Of a DNA stretch of 64,000 nt, positions 1-11,196 are shown one piece after another (the stretch's first letter is position 1; each line of letters starts with the position of its first letter). This stretch comes from Nissolia schottii. Taxonomy: Eukaryota > Streptophyta > Magnoliopsida > Fabales > Fabaceae. The stretch spans positions 236,342 to 300,341 of the forward strand of contig QANU01075037.1 of NCBI GenBank assembly GCA_003254905.1. The letters run 5' to 3'. The position numbers and the translations under genes are program-made. Under the pieces are notes generated by a model. It searched no databases. It had not been told where the DNA came from and was given only the letters and a program-made list of their open reading frames with translations.

Positions 1-1
1 G

Positions 2-292
2 TTTGAGGGAACAAAAACTTCAAAAGGCTCTATAAAGATCTTAGGTTGAAACAACAAAGTCAGAGAAATTTTTCTGAAATATGAGCGAAATGGCAATTTC
101 TGCCAATATCGCGGTCACTTGGGGCATGAGGCTAGAGCTTGCAGTATCTTTCTTGAGGACTCTGCCAAAGGCGAACCAAAGGAAAGAATAAATGGTCGTT
201 GGCTCAAAGCAGAACAAGTTGGCAGGAGAATAGCAGACAATAAGGAGGAAATCGAATCCAAACTACCCTCCAAGGAACACCTCGGGAACTGA
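2..292 (+). pseudogene. LINE ORF1 remnant (zinc-knuckle part)
   Basis: One reading frame from about position 77 gives KYERNGNFCQYRGHLGHE followed by a Cys and, further on, WLKAEQVGRRI, ending at a stop near 290. This is the zinc-knuckle segment that follows DUF4283 in plant L1-type retrotransposon ORF1 proteins (pattern CX2CX4HX4C, preceded by a YE-R-L-like stretch and followed by a W-LKAE-like stretch). The second metal-binding Cys reads Arg (CGC), and the frame upstream has a stop at 47-49, so it is dead. The 5' part lies outside the window. The bases at 600-820 may continue the same element but show no clear motif. A host zinc-knuckle gene fragment is the alternative. Confidence 0.6.
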
Positions 293-1286
293 AAAGATTA
301 GGAAGCCTAAACCAGTAAGTCTCCTCCATGTATTTTCTAATATGTCTGAAAAATAATTTGCTGGCTAATACTATAGAGGAACCAAGTGGTCTGGGGAAAT
401 GAAAAGGTTTACCGAGAAAATTTCCAGTAGTATGATGGAGAAAGGTAAGTCCTTTGAGAACCACATCAATCTCAAGGATCTGGATGACAATGATAGTCTC
501 TCTGTCACCTATAATGGTCAAACCGTGGATAAACAAATTGGCGCGCTGGGTCTGTGCAAGAATACCTCTGACCCCACTAGAGGAAACAGGGTAGGAGGCC
601 TTGGACCTTAGAAATTGATTAAGCTGAAAGACTTGGCCAGGAACCAAGGAAAGGAAAGCTCAAGTGTCAGTGAGGCCGAACGTAGAACTATGAGATTGAC
701 TTGGATAATGGCTTCAAGAAACAATGCATGATTAATGAAATGCTTGGTGTGACTTTGGAAGGGACTACCACCAACATGGCTCCTCAAGGTCATTCCCCTT
801 TTGAATGACGAAGTCTAACAGTTCTTATAGTTTTGTCTAATTAGTTTCTGGGTTAATATATGTGGTTCAGTCTAAATTTTTTTCCCTTTCAGAAAACCGG
901 TTTTTAACAAATTGGATCAGGTTTAAGGGTTTTTTTTCAACAGTCCTAACCAAAACCAAATAGGGTGCTGACTGTATCAGCTTTAAGATAAAAAATAGCA
1001 ACCCTTCATCATAGTGCAATTAAAATTCTAACTGCCATATGTGCCACACTAAGCGAAACCTTCACGCCAAAATACCTTAAATAGCATCATATCAGTACAT
1101 ATACAAAATGGCAAACGAACCAAATAACGGCTATGGACATCAATAATAACATCCCCAAACTAGAAGCTTCTTGAAGTTACTGCCCAATAATTTTCTAAAA
1201 CAAAATAAAGGTGCCATACTGTCTGTCATAGGCAACTACTTCAAAATAATCAGATTAAAGATGAGTTTACATATGACAAAGTAAAT
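293..1286. other. intergenic; 3' flank of makorin gene
   Basis: No supported gene. The first part may be decayed LINE sequence. The part next to 1287 is AT-rich and should contain the 3' untranslated region and poly(A) region of the makorin gene, which reads leftward; I could not fix an end point. Confidence 0.4.
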
Positions 1287-4200
1287 TTAATAATCTTCAT
1301 CACTGTATTCATCTTCCATATTTGAATGCATCATCATCGACAACAATGCTGCCTCCATAGGATTCAATTCTTCATTGTCGAAATCATCAGGGCCAAAGTC
1401 ATCTACGCCGGAAACTAATGCCTCTGACAAGGAAGCCATCCGAAAAATATCCATGTCTTCATCTTCATCATCAGAATCAAAAGGACAAGGACCTGAACCA
1501 TTGCCCAATATATCTGAGATAGCCATCACATCGTAATGATCCATTTCGTCAAACAGCTGGGAGTCCCTCATGATAGAAAATAATTCTCCACTTGATAAAT
1601 CAACTTCATCACCGAGCATATCCAACACATCATACATGTCGAAATTGTTTGGTCTACGTTTAGGTGGTGGCCTTCTATGAATCCATGTATATGAACCAGG
1701 CTTCACAGTATGCTGAAAGTAACAGATATTGAACTCATTAAAGGAGTAATAACACTAAACTATCCCAAAAATTTAAAATACAGGGACCCAAAGACAGATT
1801 AACATGTAACCAAAATGTCAAATACATGTTCAATAGCCATTGGCTTCATTTGATTTCATTTTCATTTTTAATTTCTTATTTTGTAAAATATTTTAGAAAA
1901 AACTACTCTCAACTCCCTTGCAAATTATCTTTATTCCACAGGTCTCTCTTCGAGTTTGAAACAAGGGTACTCACAGTCGGATACAACCTTCAAATTGAAT
2001 CATGGGAACTCCTGGAACCAACCAAATCAAACCACAAATCTAATGACCTGATCTGGTTTGGTTCCAAAGCATTCTTCACTACATTTAGGAATTCATACCA
2101 ATACTCGTTAATTATAATAAACACAATGCGTGACATATTATGCAGATGCTAGTTAGTGCAAATTTAGCATTGCAACACAAAAACACCACCACGTAGTTTG
2201 CCCGGTGAAGAGTTTTTGTGTGTGTATGTTGACAGTTTGATTTGGTTAGGATAGTAAACTCTGAAGCCCCATAACTGTAATCATGCACCTTTTTTTTGTA
2301 AAACAAAACAAAACCATACATTCTTTGAGCACTCAGTTAGAAATTAGCAAAATCTACACAATTTTTCACACATAATACATAATTTTTCATACTGAAGGGA
2401 GGTTTCTCTAACATCATCCTCCCATAACATCATACATAATTTTTCACATGAAGGGAGGTTTGTCTAAGAAGCAAAAGTTGGCGGAGGTGAGATTTTACTT
2501 AAAATTTTCACCTTCTATATGGCATTTACTGTAAGTAAGGAACATTGGTAAAGCTTAGAGTTATGATTCTAAAACTAGAAAATAAATAAACATTGAATGG
2601 AAACTTCAATCAGCCTGCAGTCATATGATCATAGTATAATCAAATTCAATGAATGACCTAAGGCTTTAGAGAACAGAGACAAAATATGCATGGAAAAATG
2701 GATGAATTTCATTGCAACAGTCAGAGCAAAAACCCTATCATAAAAAATAATCTAAAGACTTGCATATAACAGACTTTCATTTAGTATAAGGAGAAACATG
2801 AGGAGACCAATTCATAACTAGAAGAATGATGGTATTATCATTGTCAACAACCGGGTAATCAAACTTGCACAAGGAAAATTAGAAGAAAACAAGAGACAAG
2901 AGAAAAACTACAGTACCTTGTAGAAACAACTGGTCCCAAATGGACAGTTCCCATCTCCGAAGTTAAAATGCTTGCAATCAATCAACCTTAAAAATTAAAA
3001 CAAGAATAGGTAAATTCAAATGCCAAAACATTCAACCCCGGCTTAAAATAAATTAAGGTCACTCTCTTTTATCAATCAGACTGTCACCTATTTAACTGAA
3101 CTCAGCACTCATGCCCCCGTCAAAAGAAGGGACCAAAGAGTAAAGAGTGAACACATCCATATATCACACAAATGCATGTTGAGATACAGCGTGTTCATGC
3201 AATTTTGTTTATTTTTGGGTCCGTGATTGGGTAGGGGGGATACAGGGTATATACAGCAATTCGGGAATATTCAGCCATAACAGGAAAAAAATAAAAAATT
3301 CAAAGCTACCAATCAATGGAAAAAATAAATTTCAGTTTATGCACAGGGGAATGTAAACAGATAAGAAATTACTTGCAGTTTGCCTTGTAGTTGTCAATAA
3401 TTTCCTGTTTTTCTTCCTTTGTAGAATACCAAATACCACTTGGAATGACAAAATATGATAGTTTGCGGCACACAGGGCAGGTTCTCACTGTATTACTATT
3501 ATTGATGTCAATTCCAGAGGTTGGGGCACTACTACGCCAGTTGCGGATACAGGATATACAGAAAGCATGGTCGCATTCAGGAAGCAGCCCAAACTTACAT
3601 TCAGATGGTTTAGGTTTTGAAAGAACACGCTCAAGACAAACATTGCATTCTATTTCTTGACTATCCTTCAAAACCTGAAGGTATTTTTCCTTTTTGTCAC
3701 AACTCCTCAAATGATTCTCCTTTTCCCTTCGATCAGTAGGATGCAAGCAGTATTTTCTACAGTATAAACATTGATTTCCGTGAACACGAGAACATTTACC
3801 TCCTAAGGGGCAATTGGCAGCGGCAAATGTACACAACATATGCTCAGATGGCATAGCACTACTAGTACTGGATTCACCAACATCACCATTTCGCAGAGAG
3901 TCATGAAGCTTACGATGTGAATTCCTTGCATGCTTGTCAGATGGAAACACCTTTGTAGCCCTTGGAACCCAACTCGATGGTGCTCCTTGAGTGGTATGTG
4001 CTGCTGTAACAGAATCCGAGGCAAGGGATTGACGTCCATGTGCTGAAGATGACGCTTGAGAAGCTTTGACATGCTTATATCTGCATCGACTACCATAAGC
4101 ACAGAGTCCTTTCTGATAGAAAGTGCATATCTGCTGTCCAGGTACATCAACTGCAGGGTCCTTTCTCTCATGAGAAAAATCACATTGCTCCCCTTTCAAG

Positions 4201-4821
4201 CATGCTCCACGGGCATAGAACTTGCAAATCCTAAAACAATTCATAGATTCAAAATTTAAAATAAAAAAAAAAATCTAAAAAAACCAAGTAACCAGGAAAG
4301 TCTAAAAGAATCATTGAAAAAGGGTAACAAAATAGCACTAGCATTATGAACAACAACAAAACCCTACATCTAAGTTCAAAATCCACTTTTATATGTTAAA
4401 CAACAATAACCCCATCCGCACCTTAATAGAAAATGCACTTTACTACACTTTTTCCGTATGAATTTCAAGCTAGAACAACGAGGGGGAAAAAAAAGGAGGA
4501 AGGCGCATCAGATCATGGGAGATAACAGTTATCAAATGGGTATTCGAGCCCATAAGAGCAGCAAATATATTCCCAATCAAATTCCATGTCACACATTCAT
4601 AGTCATGCGAATCACAAAACCCTCCACTCCACATTTTCCGCACCTAAAGGATAAATTACATCACCATGCAAATCACAAAAGCAAAAAAGAACATAAAACT
4701 GAAAGATCCATCAGGGAAATCGATAAATTATTGGATGAGACAGAAGGCAAAATCTTGAAATCGGTGGAATTGAAGGAAGATAAAGAGAAATAGAAGGATT
4801 CGAAACTCACCTGGCGGACAT
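1287..4821 (-). CDS. MKRN: Makorin-type RING E3 ubiquitin ligase, 4 exons
   Basis: The four coding exons run 4821-4811 (ATGTCCGCCAG), 4230-3373, 2986-2917 and 1712-1287. All three introns have GT-AG borders and the joined frame stays open for 454 residues. Domains in order: C3H finger C6/C14/C20/H24; C3H finger C39/C47/C53/H57; a Ser/Thr-rich linker; C3H finger C137/C144/C150/H154; the makorin Cys-His segment (about 154-181); a C3HC4 RING at 199-258 (C199, C202, C223, H225, C228, C231, C255, C258); and a last C3H finger C294/C304/C310/H314 that exon 3 mostly encodes. This order is diagnostic for makorins, which transfer ubiquitin through the RING and bind RNA through the C3H fingers. The tail after residue 320 is strongly acidic, ending EDEYSDEDY. 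The 11-nt first coding exon makes the start easy to miss; a downstream in-intron start would add a non-conserved N terminus. Introns are 580, 386 and 1204 bp and hold no gene I can see. Confidence 0.95.
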
Positions 4822-5690
4822 GGCGACGGAGGGTAGGGAGAAGAGAGGAAGAGAGCGGTGGAATCACAGAGTGCAACGTTCGGTCACGGGGTTCGATTTA
4901 GGACCGAAACCTAAAAGCTAAACCTAAGGAGGAGGAGGACCCATTTGAAAAACGGGGTAGGAGGGGTTTTGTTTTGTTATTTTGGCGGTTGGGGTTAGTT
5001 TCGCAAATTCCCAGCTTCACCACTAAAATACTCCACGCGAATCAGCAAGCTGTGGTTCTTAGAATTGAACCCGACGGCACGAGTGAAATTTTTACTAATG
5101 CAAATAATAATTTTTTTATCGAATAGATTATATGTCATCTAATAAAAGTCAAATTCGATTGCTCTTGATTTTTAGCATAAGATTAAAGAATGTTACTTGA
5201 GTTATTAACTCTCAACTTTAAATTGTTATCAGCTTGATATGTCCATGTCACAAAATGATCAATTTAATAGTAATTTAAAATGTAATTAATTAAATTAATA
5301 AAACAATAAAAGTAAATGAAAAAATTGACAAATTAGATTAAAAAAAATAAAAGACCGAAAATATAATTTTACCAAATTTATATCATAAGTATATTTGACA
5401 CAACCTAGTTTATTTAACATTAAATTCACGAATTGAATGCATTAATTTGAAAAACTAAATAATATTTTTTTTTAAAAAACGGAAATTTTGTAAGCATTGC
5501 TGACTAATTTAATGTATAGAGTTCAATTTAACTGAACAATAATAATTTTAAATAAAAGTGAAAATATTTGAAAATGTATTAAAAATCGAATAATAATTTA
5601 AAATTAAAAGTCTAAAATCATTAGATCCAATAATAAATAAAATGTATTATAAATAATAAATCTCTGCACATTAATCTAATTTAACTAAAC
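4822..5690. other. makorin upstream region, then AT-rich spacer
   Basis: The bases just above 4821 form the 5' UTR and promoter side of the makorin gene (minus strand). They are GC-richer up to about 5080, with no clear TATA box. From about 5090 to 5690 the sequence is AT-rich non-coding DNA with no motif I recognise. Confidence 0.4.
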
Positions 5691-5700
5691 GTTTTTTTAT

Positions 5701-6130
5701 GTGAAAATTGTTCAAACGTGGAGACCTCCTGATTTAGAAACTGAGATTAACCGAATTCATATATTCCTTGTGCTCGAGGAAGATGCAATCTATGAAAGTT
5801 TTGTCAATTGCGCGAAAAGTCTAATTGGTCGTATGTTGGTTGATCGTGGTTTCAACACAAGCACGATGGAGTCAGTCCGCGGCGAAGTCTAGAGCCACCA
5901 AAAAGGATTTCGTATCATGGACCTTGGTAATAACTTATTCCAAATATTCTTTACATGTGAGGTTGACACTCTTCGAGTTGAAAAAGGTAATCCTTAGACT
6001 TTCAAAAACTAGTTGTTTAATGTTAAGCGTTTGAGGAAGGGTATGATTCAGAAGAAGAGAATTTCGCCCACGTCCCAATCCAAGTTCAACTATAGGGTAT
6101 GCCTGAGAAGTATAAGACCAACTATAGTCT
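5701..6130 (+). pseudogene. LINE ORF1 remnant (DUF4283 domain)
   Basis: The frame from 5701 reads LIGRMLVDRGFNT, then KGFRIMDLGNNLFQIFF, then VEKGNP, a stop, and a FNVKR-like segment. After a one-base frame change near 6040 it continues with ENFAHVPIQVQ, a stop, and GMPEKYKT. This follows the DUF4283 order (LvGk.L.d...F, kgf.i.dlg.nlf.f.F, GPW.f, vQ.WG.P) found at the N terminus of plant L1-like ORF1 proteins. In-frame TAG codons lie at 5890, 5995, 6010 and 6093, at least three of them where the family has Trp. No zinc knuckle or reverse transcriptase follows, so only the 5' part remains. It is probably not the same insertion as the fragment at 2-292, since the makorin gene lies between them. 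Confidence 0.65.
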
Positions 6131-6194
6131 TTCGAATAAATTCTCTATTCATCAAATTACACTCTCTCTTCATCACGTCATTTTGTCTTCTTAT

Positions 6195-6480
6195 CAAGTC
6201 AGACTCTCTCACTCATCTATGCTCTCACTCGCACTCCTGCGCGAAGCTAACATAATAGCAATAAGTATTAACATAATAAAACTAAGTGTCAACATAACAA
6301 AAATGAGTATCAACATATTATAAATATATCAACCTAATACATTTTTTCTCTCGATCAAGTCAGACTCTCTCCCCTTTACTCTCACTCCAACCTCAAGCTT
6401 ATTCACCATGTGAATATCAATATAATAAAAATAAATATCAACATAATAACAAGAAGTATCAATATAATAAAGATAGATAT
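6195..6480. repeat. about 161-bp direct duplication, AT-rich
   Basis: 'CAAGTCAGACTCTCT' occurs at 6195 and again at 6356. Each copy is followed by a CT-rich stretch and then repeats of 'ATCAACATAATAA'. The two halves are clearly related but diverged. No gene is seen in 6131-6740. Confidence 0.6.
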
Positions 6481-6743
6481 AGATTTTTGGATCAGATGAA
6501 AAAAACAAAGGAAAGGAGAAAATAAAAATAAAAATAAAAATAACAAGCACACAAGTTAAACAAATAGTTAAAAGAAAATGACTAGACAAAATTGGGTGTT
6601 CACAGTTGCCCCTCTTTATTCATTTCTTACCAGAGAATATGAACAACCATAGTTCTTCATATTATCGTTTAAAGAAAAGAGTAAAGATATGAACAACCAT
6701 TTTGTCTGGAATGCATGGAAAGATTAGATGTGAGGAGAAAACA

Positions 6744-7705
6744 TGGGTGACATAAAAGTAAAATTCGTGAACCAATTGGACATGGGTTCAACGAATGGCG
6801 AAAAAGTAAAATTTGTGAACTAGTAGAACATGGGTTGAATGAACAGCAAAAGAGACCAACTGTCGGGTTCGACGAAGGGCAGAAAAGTAAAATTTGTGAA
6901 CTAGCTGGACATGGATTCAATGAATAGCAGAAAAGTAAAATTTACGAACCAATTGGACATGGGTTCAACGAATGACAGAAAAGTAAAAATTTGCAAACTA
7001 ACTGGACGTGGGTTCGACGAAGGGTAGAAAAGTAAAATTCGCGAACTAACTAGACATGGGTTCAACAAATAGCAGGAAAGTAAAATTGGTGAACCAACTG
7101 GACATGGGTTCAACGAATGGTAAAAAAGTAAAAAAATTGCAAACCAACTGGACATAGGTTCAACAAATAGTAGAAAAGTAAAAAATTCGCAAATCAATTG
7201 GACATGGGTTCAACGAACAGTAGAAAAGTAAAACTTCACGAACCAACTGGACATAGGTTCAACAAATAGTAGAAAAGTAAAAAATTCGCAAATCAATTGG
7301 ACATGGGTTCAACGAACAGTAGAAAAGTAAAACTTCACGAACCAACTGGACATAGGTTCAACAAATAGTAGAAAAGTAAAAAATTCGCAAATCAATTGGA
7401 CATGGGTTCAACGAACAGTAGAAAAGTAAAACTTCACGAACCAACTGGACATAGGTTCAACAAATAGTAGAAAAGTAAAAAATTCGCAAATCAATTGGAC
7501 ATGGGTTCAACGAACAGTAGAAAAGTAAAACTTCACGAACCAACTGGACATGGGTTCAACGAACAACATAAAAGTAAAAATTCACAAACCAACTAGACAT
7601 GGGTTCAAGGAACAACAAAAAAGTAAAATTCGCGAACCAATTGGACATGGGTTTGACAAATAGCAGAAAAGTAAAATTCGCAAACCAACTAGACATGGTT
7701 TCAAA
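6744..7705. repeat. Minisatellite, about 48-50 bp monomer with 99-bp higher-order unit
   Basis: About twenty tandem copies of a monomer built on 'CCAACTGGACATGGGTTC' then 'AACGAATAGCAGAAAAGTAA'. Between about 7150 and 7540 two diverged monomers are combined into a 99-bp unit repeated almost unchanged: 'CCAACTGG' recurs at 7243, 7342, 7441 and 7540, exactly 99 bp apart. The outer monomers are more divergent. The minus strand is open in places and gives repeats of NPCPVGSRILLF, a by-product of the monomer rather than a gene. Confidence 0.9.
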
Positions 7706-7734
7706 TGAATAGCAAAAAAGACTCGATCTTCAAA

Positions 7735-8520
7735 GGAAACCATTTTTTTCTTCATGTCTCTCTTTTTTTTTCTTTTTTTGAATTTGATTGGATGGAAACC
7801 TGTTTTATTCAAAATAAACCTTTTCAGAGTTCGACGGTTGAACTTTGAACAAAATGCTTCCTTGAGGATTTAAACCATCAAACCCATGATTTAGGACTTA
7901 ACTGACACATTTGAAATTGATATACCCTTATGCCATCTCCACCCTGGTGTTTTGCTTTTGTTTCTGAGGGCCGACACGTTCCACTCTTTTTCAGGCAGAA
8001 TAACCATGCACTTTACCAAGTGTATTTCTTTCTTCTTCTTCTTCTTCTTCTTTTCTTTCTTTTCACTTTTTTTTTTGAGCTTTCTTAATCTGATGTGTTA
8101 CTTAAAGTATTTTCACAAAATTATTAAATGATGACACTAAACTTAGATTCACTTAATTTTGAAGCAATGTGTAACAAATATTCACAAACATGATGAAAAC
8201 AAGGTTATTTGACGAAAAGGCTTTTTATTAGATATTCAGGAGGTGATACGGATTTCAAGTGGCTAAAGCATAGGAAGGGTGATACAAACAATTTCCTCAA
8301 CTGGGTTTCCCTAGTACTCTTTTGATTAGTCCCTATTTAGGAATGGTCATCGTAAGCATTAATTCGATGTTCCTTTTTTTGAGCATTGCCAAAATTTGCC
8401 CCAATGTCAGGTTCTTTGGGTACTTGAAAGGGAGCATCTTGAGCCTAAAAAAACTGCCCCAGTTTGGCTTTCTCTGAGGTTTGTGGACAAGGCCTTTCCA
8501 TATTCATTCTCGCCTAATTT
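7735..8520. other. non-coding, no gene seen
   Basis: T-rich DNA with a short (TTC)n run near 8030-8056 and no reading frame or repeat I can name. Confidence 0.4.
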
Positions 8521-8521
8521 A

Positions 8522-8700
8522 GTTGCCCTAACTTTTGCTTAGGCCGCCTTTCCAGGTTTTCGACCTAACAGGCTTATTCTTTTTGTCCCTAATTTTTGCT
8601 TAGGTCGCCTTCTCAGGTTTTCGACCTAATGAGATCTTTCTTTTTCTCCCTTACTTTCGCTTAGGCCACCTTTTCAGGTTTTTGAGCTAAAGTTTTTTTT
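8522..8700. repeat. 61-bp tandem repeat, three copies
   Basis: 'GCTTAGGCCGCC' and its variants occur at 8537, 8598 and 8659, exactly 61 bp apart. Each is followed by 'CAGGTTTTCGACCTAA' or a variant. The third copy runs into the end of the Mutator remnant on the other strand. Confidence 0.85.
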
Positions 8701-9465
8701 TCAGGTGTAGAATCCAGTTGTGGTTGACTCTTTGGTAAAGTAGAAAAGAGACAAGTATGTTCATCAATAAAATTTCTCACTTCCCACATTTGGGACTTCT
8801 CCCTTAGAGTCACTTGAATTGACCAAGCACATCCTTGTTCTGCCATAGCGCACCTGTATCGAAATTTCCCTTTGTCAGTGTTGCACGCCTTTGTGGAAGC
8901 TATAGTTTTTAATAGCAAACAACACAATTTCCTTGTTTGGGAACTGTTGACCAATATACAAATCATTACTTGCTCCTGATCCTGATCATGATCCCAATGT
9001 TGATATTGCTACTGATGTTGATGCTGAAACTTCGTCACAACACTGAGGCTGAGGCTAAGTGGTGTAGTAACTAGGGAGATGGTGAGGCTACAGTGGAGGT
9101 TGAGGCTGAGCTTGATAGTAAGTTGGTACACTTCTTAGAGGTACTAGTGTCGGCTGCACTACACCATCATCACCACCATCATCATAGTCACCATTACCAT
9201 AATAGTCACCACTCGACACTGGATAAGGGACATCCCTGGCAAGATATGCAAGGCTCAGAGGCGGTGCATAATAAGCGATTAGAGGTGTGGAGGGATTGGT
9301 GTTCGACACAAACGATGAACCAGCATTCGAGGCATCAGAGCTTGAGCGAACATCTTCAAGCTCAACAAGGAGCTCAATAATGGTGAGTACGTTGCTAAAC
9401 CGCTTATACATATGAAACATGCGCCTAACGTGGTCATCTTTCTTAATTTCAAAAGAATGAAACAT
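8661..9465 (-). pseudogene. Mutator-like (MULE) transposase N-terminal remnant
   Basis: Read leftward, the first open stretch (9465-9088) has FEIKKDDHVRRMFHMYKRF then IELLVELED, which fits the start of plant MuDR-type transposases (a D-D-V-R-MF segment followed by an IELYVE-like segment), and then a low-complexity Tyr/Asp/Pro linker. A second stretch (8966-8661) has GKFRYRCAMAEQGCAWSIQV then WEVRNFIDEHTC, the Cys/His motif region (C...CPW...W.V..F...HTC) that precedes the catalytic core. The two are in different frames, so the protein is broken. The DDE core and SWIM zinc finger are absent: the sequence runs into 61-bp tandem repeats and then unrelated DNA. No terminal inverted repeats were found. 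Confidence 0.6.
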
Positions 9466-9889
9466 TAACAGTTGACCAACACCAGTTGCATCCTATATAG
9501 CACTCTCTTAAAGCTCCTACAGTTCTCATACTCTTCCCCTATAATGGATTAGAGTTGTGACAAAGTAATACTTGGGTATATAGCCACCCAAGATTGATTT
9601 AAGGAATAAAAAGTAATTATGTCTTGTTCCTTTTTTTCTCACTATTATAATACACTAAAATATCTACTAACTCCTCACTCATTTTTTTCCTCTAATTCAC
9701 AGGAAAAAAAACATAAACCGTGGTACACACTACAAATGAGCATGTACCTCTATTTATAGATCTGATTTTGGACACAATATAAAGAAGTTGATTAAAATCG
9801 ACTTTTGTTTTTAAAAATATTGGAAGCCGATTAGATCGATTTCCAATTAAAAAAATAAAAAATAAAATATGAATTAATCGACTATCTTT

Positions 9890-10187
9890 ATAAGAAAAAT
9901 TGTTCATTTTTGGAACAACTTTGCAATTGATTCATTGTAGGAATGCGCTATTTTGTTTATTTTACTGTAGGAAGTTTTCCAATATTAACACAAGAGAGGA
10001 TTTTAAGCACCCACATAAGCCCAAATCATATGAGTAAATTGATTCTTTATATAAGAAAAACAAATTCATTTTAGGAACAACTTTATAATTGATTCAAAAT
10101 GTGCATTTATTTATTTTATCGGAATTTTTCCAATAGTAACACAAAAAAAGAATTTTAAGCAATCCACGTAAGCCCAAATCCTATGGC
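9890..10187. repeat. about 150-160 bp direct duplication upstream of the PsbP-domain gene
   Basis: A block that starts 'TTTATAAGAAAAA' and runs through 'GGAACAACTTT' to 'TTTTAAGCA...AAGCCCAAATC' occurs at about 9890-10030 and again at about 10047-10187. The matching words are offset by 152-162 bp. The second copy ends roughly 130 bp before the start codon, so the duplication covers the likely promoter. Confidence 0.8.
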
Positions 10188-10314
10188 TCCTCCATCTTGT
10201 GGATAAGAAGAAATCCAACAAACTCCAACGTTTGGATAGCAATAGCGCTTGCCAAACATCACACAGCAACAATTTTCCACACCCACAGCACACACATCCA
10301 AAACCAAACCCGCC

Positions 10315-11196
10315 ATGGCCTCCATATTCTCATCACCATCAGCCATTCTCTCCTCCGCCTCCTCCTCCACCACCACCACCACCACCACAACACCAAAACC
10401 ACCCCAACAACCTCCACCCTTCCTCCCCGCACCTCCCTCCAAGCAGCCCCTAGCCACCCTAACCGCCGCCGCCGCAATCGCCGCAATCCTAACTGCCGCA
10501 CCACCTTCCCTCGCATCACCCGACCCCACCTACCAAGTCTACTACGGAACCGCCGCCAGCGCCGCCAACTACGGCGGATACGGCGGCAACTCAAGCAAGA
10601 AGGACTCCGCGGAGTACGTGTACGACGTGCCGTCGGGCTGGAAGGAGCGGCTGGTCTCCAAGGTGGTTATTAAATTATGAGAAATGAATGTTATGCTAAC
10701 TCTCACTGATGAGGCTAACCGCAGTTAGGATTAGCTGCAACTAACTAACCATGGTAAGGTAAGCGGTTATAACTAACCTTTTTAAGTTACATACGTGTCA
10801 ATTTAAAAGGTTGAGAAGGGAACCAACGGAACGGACAGCGAGTTCTACAACCCGAAGAAGAAGGCGGAGAAAGAGTACCTAACCTTCCTCACCGGTTTTC
10901 GCCAGCTGGCGCCGAAGGACGCGGTCCTGAACAACCTGGCACTGTCTGACGTGGACTTGCAGGACCTGATCGCCAACGCGGAGAGCCTGAAATCAGAGGA
11001 GGTGAGGGACGATAAGGGACAGGTGTACTACGTTTACGAGATCGACGGGGTTGGGACCCACAGCTTGATCTCCGTGACCTGCGCTAAGAACAAGCTTTAT
11101 GCCCATTTTGTCAATGCTCCTACGCCTGAATGGAATAGGGACGAGGACATGTTGAGGCATGTCCATGACTCTTTCAAGACCGTTGGGTCATATTAG
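10315..11196 (+). CDS. Thylakoid-lumen PsbP-domain protein (19 kDa lumenal protein type)
   Basis: Two exons, 10315-10662 and 10810-11196, are joined across a 147-bp GT-AG intron and encode 244 residues. The start lies in a good plant context (CCGCCATGG). Residues 1-45 are Ser/Thr/Pro-rich, as expected for a chloroplast transit peptide. Residues 47-67 form an Ala-rich hydrophobic segment ending in SLA, a thylakoid-transfer signal without twin Arg, so a Sec-type route is likely. The mature part (VYYGTAASAANYGG, then DVPSGWKERLVSK across the intron border, then EFYNPKKKAEKEYL and NRDEDMLRHVHDSFKTVGSY) matches the plant thylakoid lumenal 19 kDa / PsbP-domain family. Such proteins sit on the lumen side of thylakoids; several assist photosystem assembly, but the exact role of this member is not something the sequence shows. 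The coding part is much richer in GC than its surroundings. A duplicated block lies just upstream. Confidence 0.93.

Noticed and set aside
399..611. Plus-strand frame of 70 residues in the left edge region
   Set aside because: No domain; it lies in decayed LINE flank and overlaps frames on the other strand.
1287..4821. Antisense partner gene overlapping makorin
   Set aside because: I looked for a convergent gene below 1287, but no coding motif is present there.
6744..7705. Possible CRISPR-like array
   Set aside because: Plant nuclear DNA, contiguous monomers without unique spacers; an ordinary minisatellite.
6669..7812. Repetitive minus-strand frames with NPCPVGSRILLF units
   Set aside because: They follow the minisatellite period and change frame between arrays; no gene signals.
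10197..10673. Alternative frames overlapping the first PsbP exon
   Set aside because: Shadows of a GC-rich coding exon; only the 10315 frame continues across the intron with family similarity.
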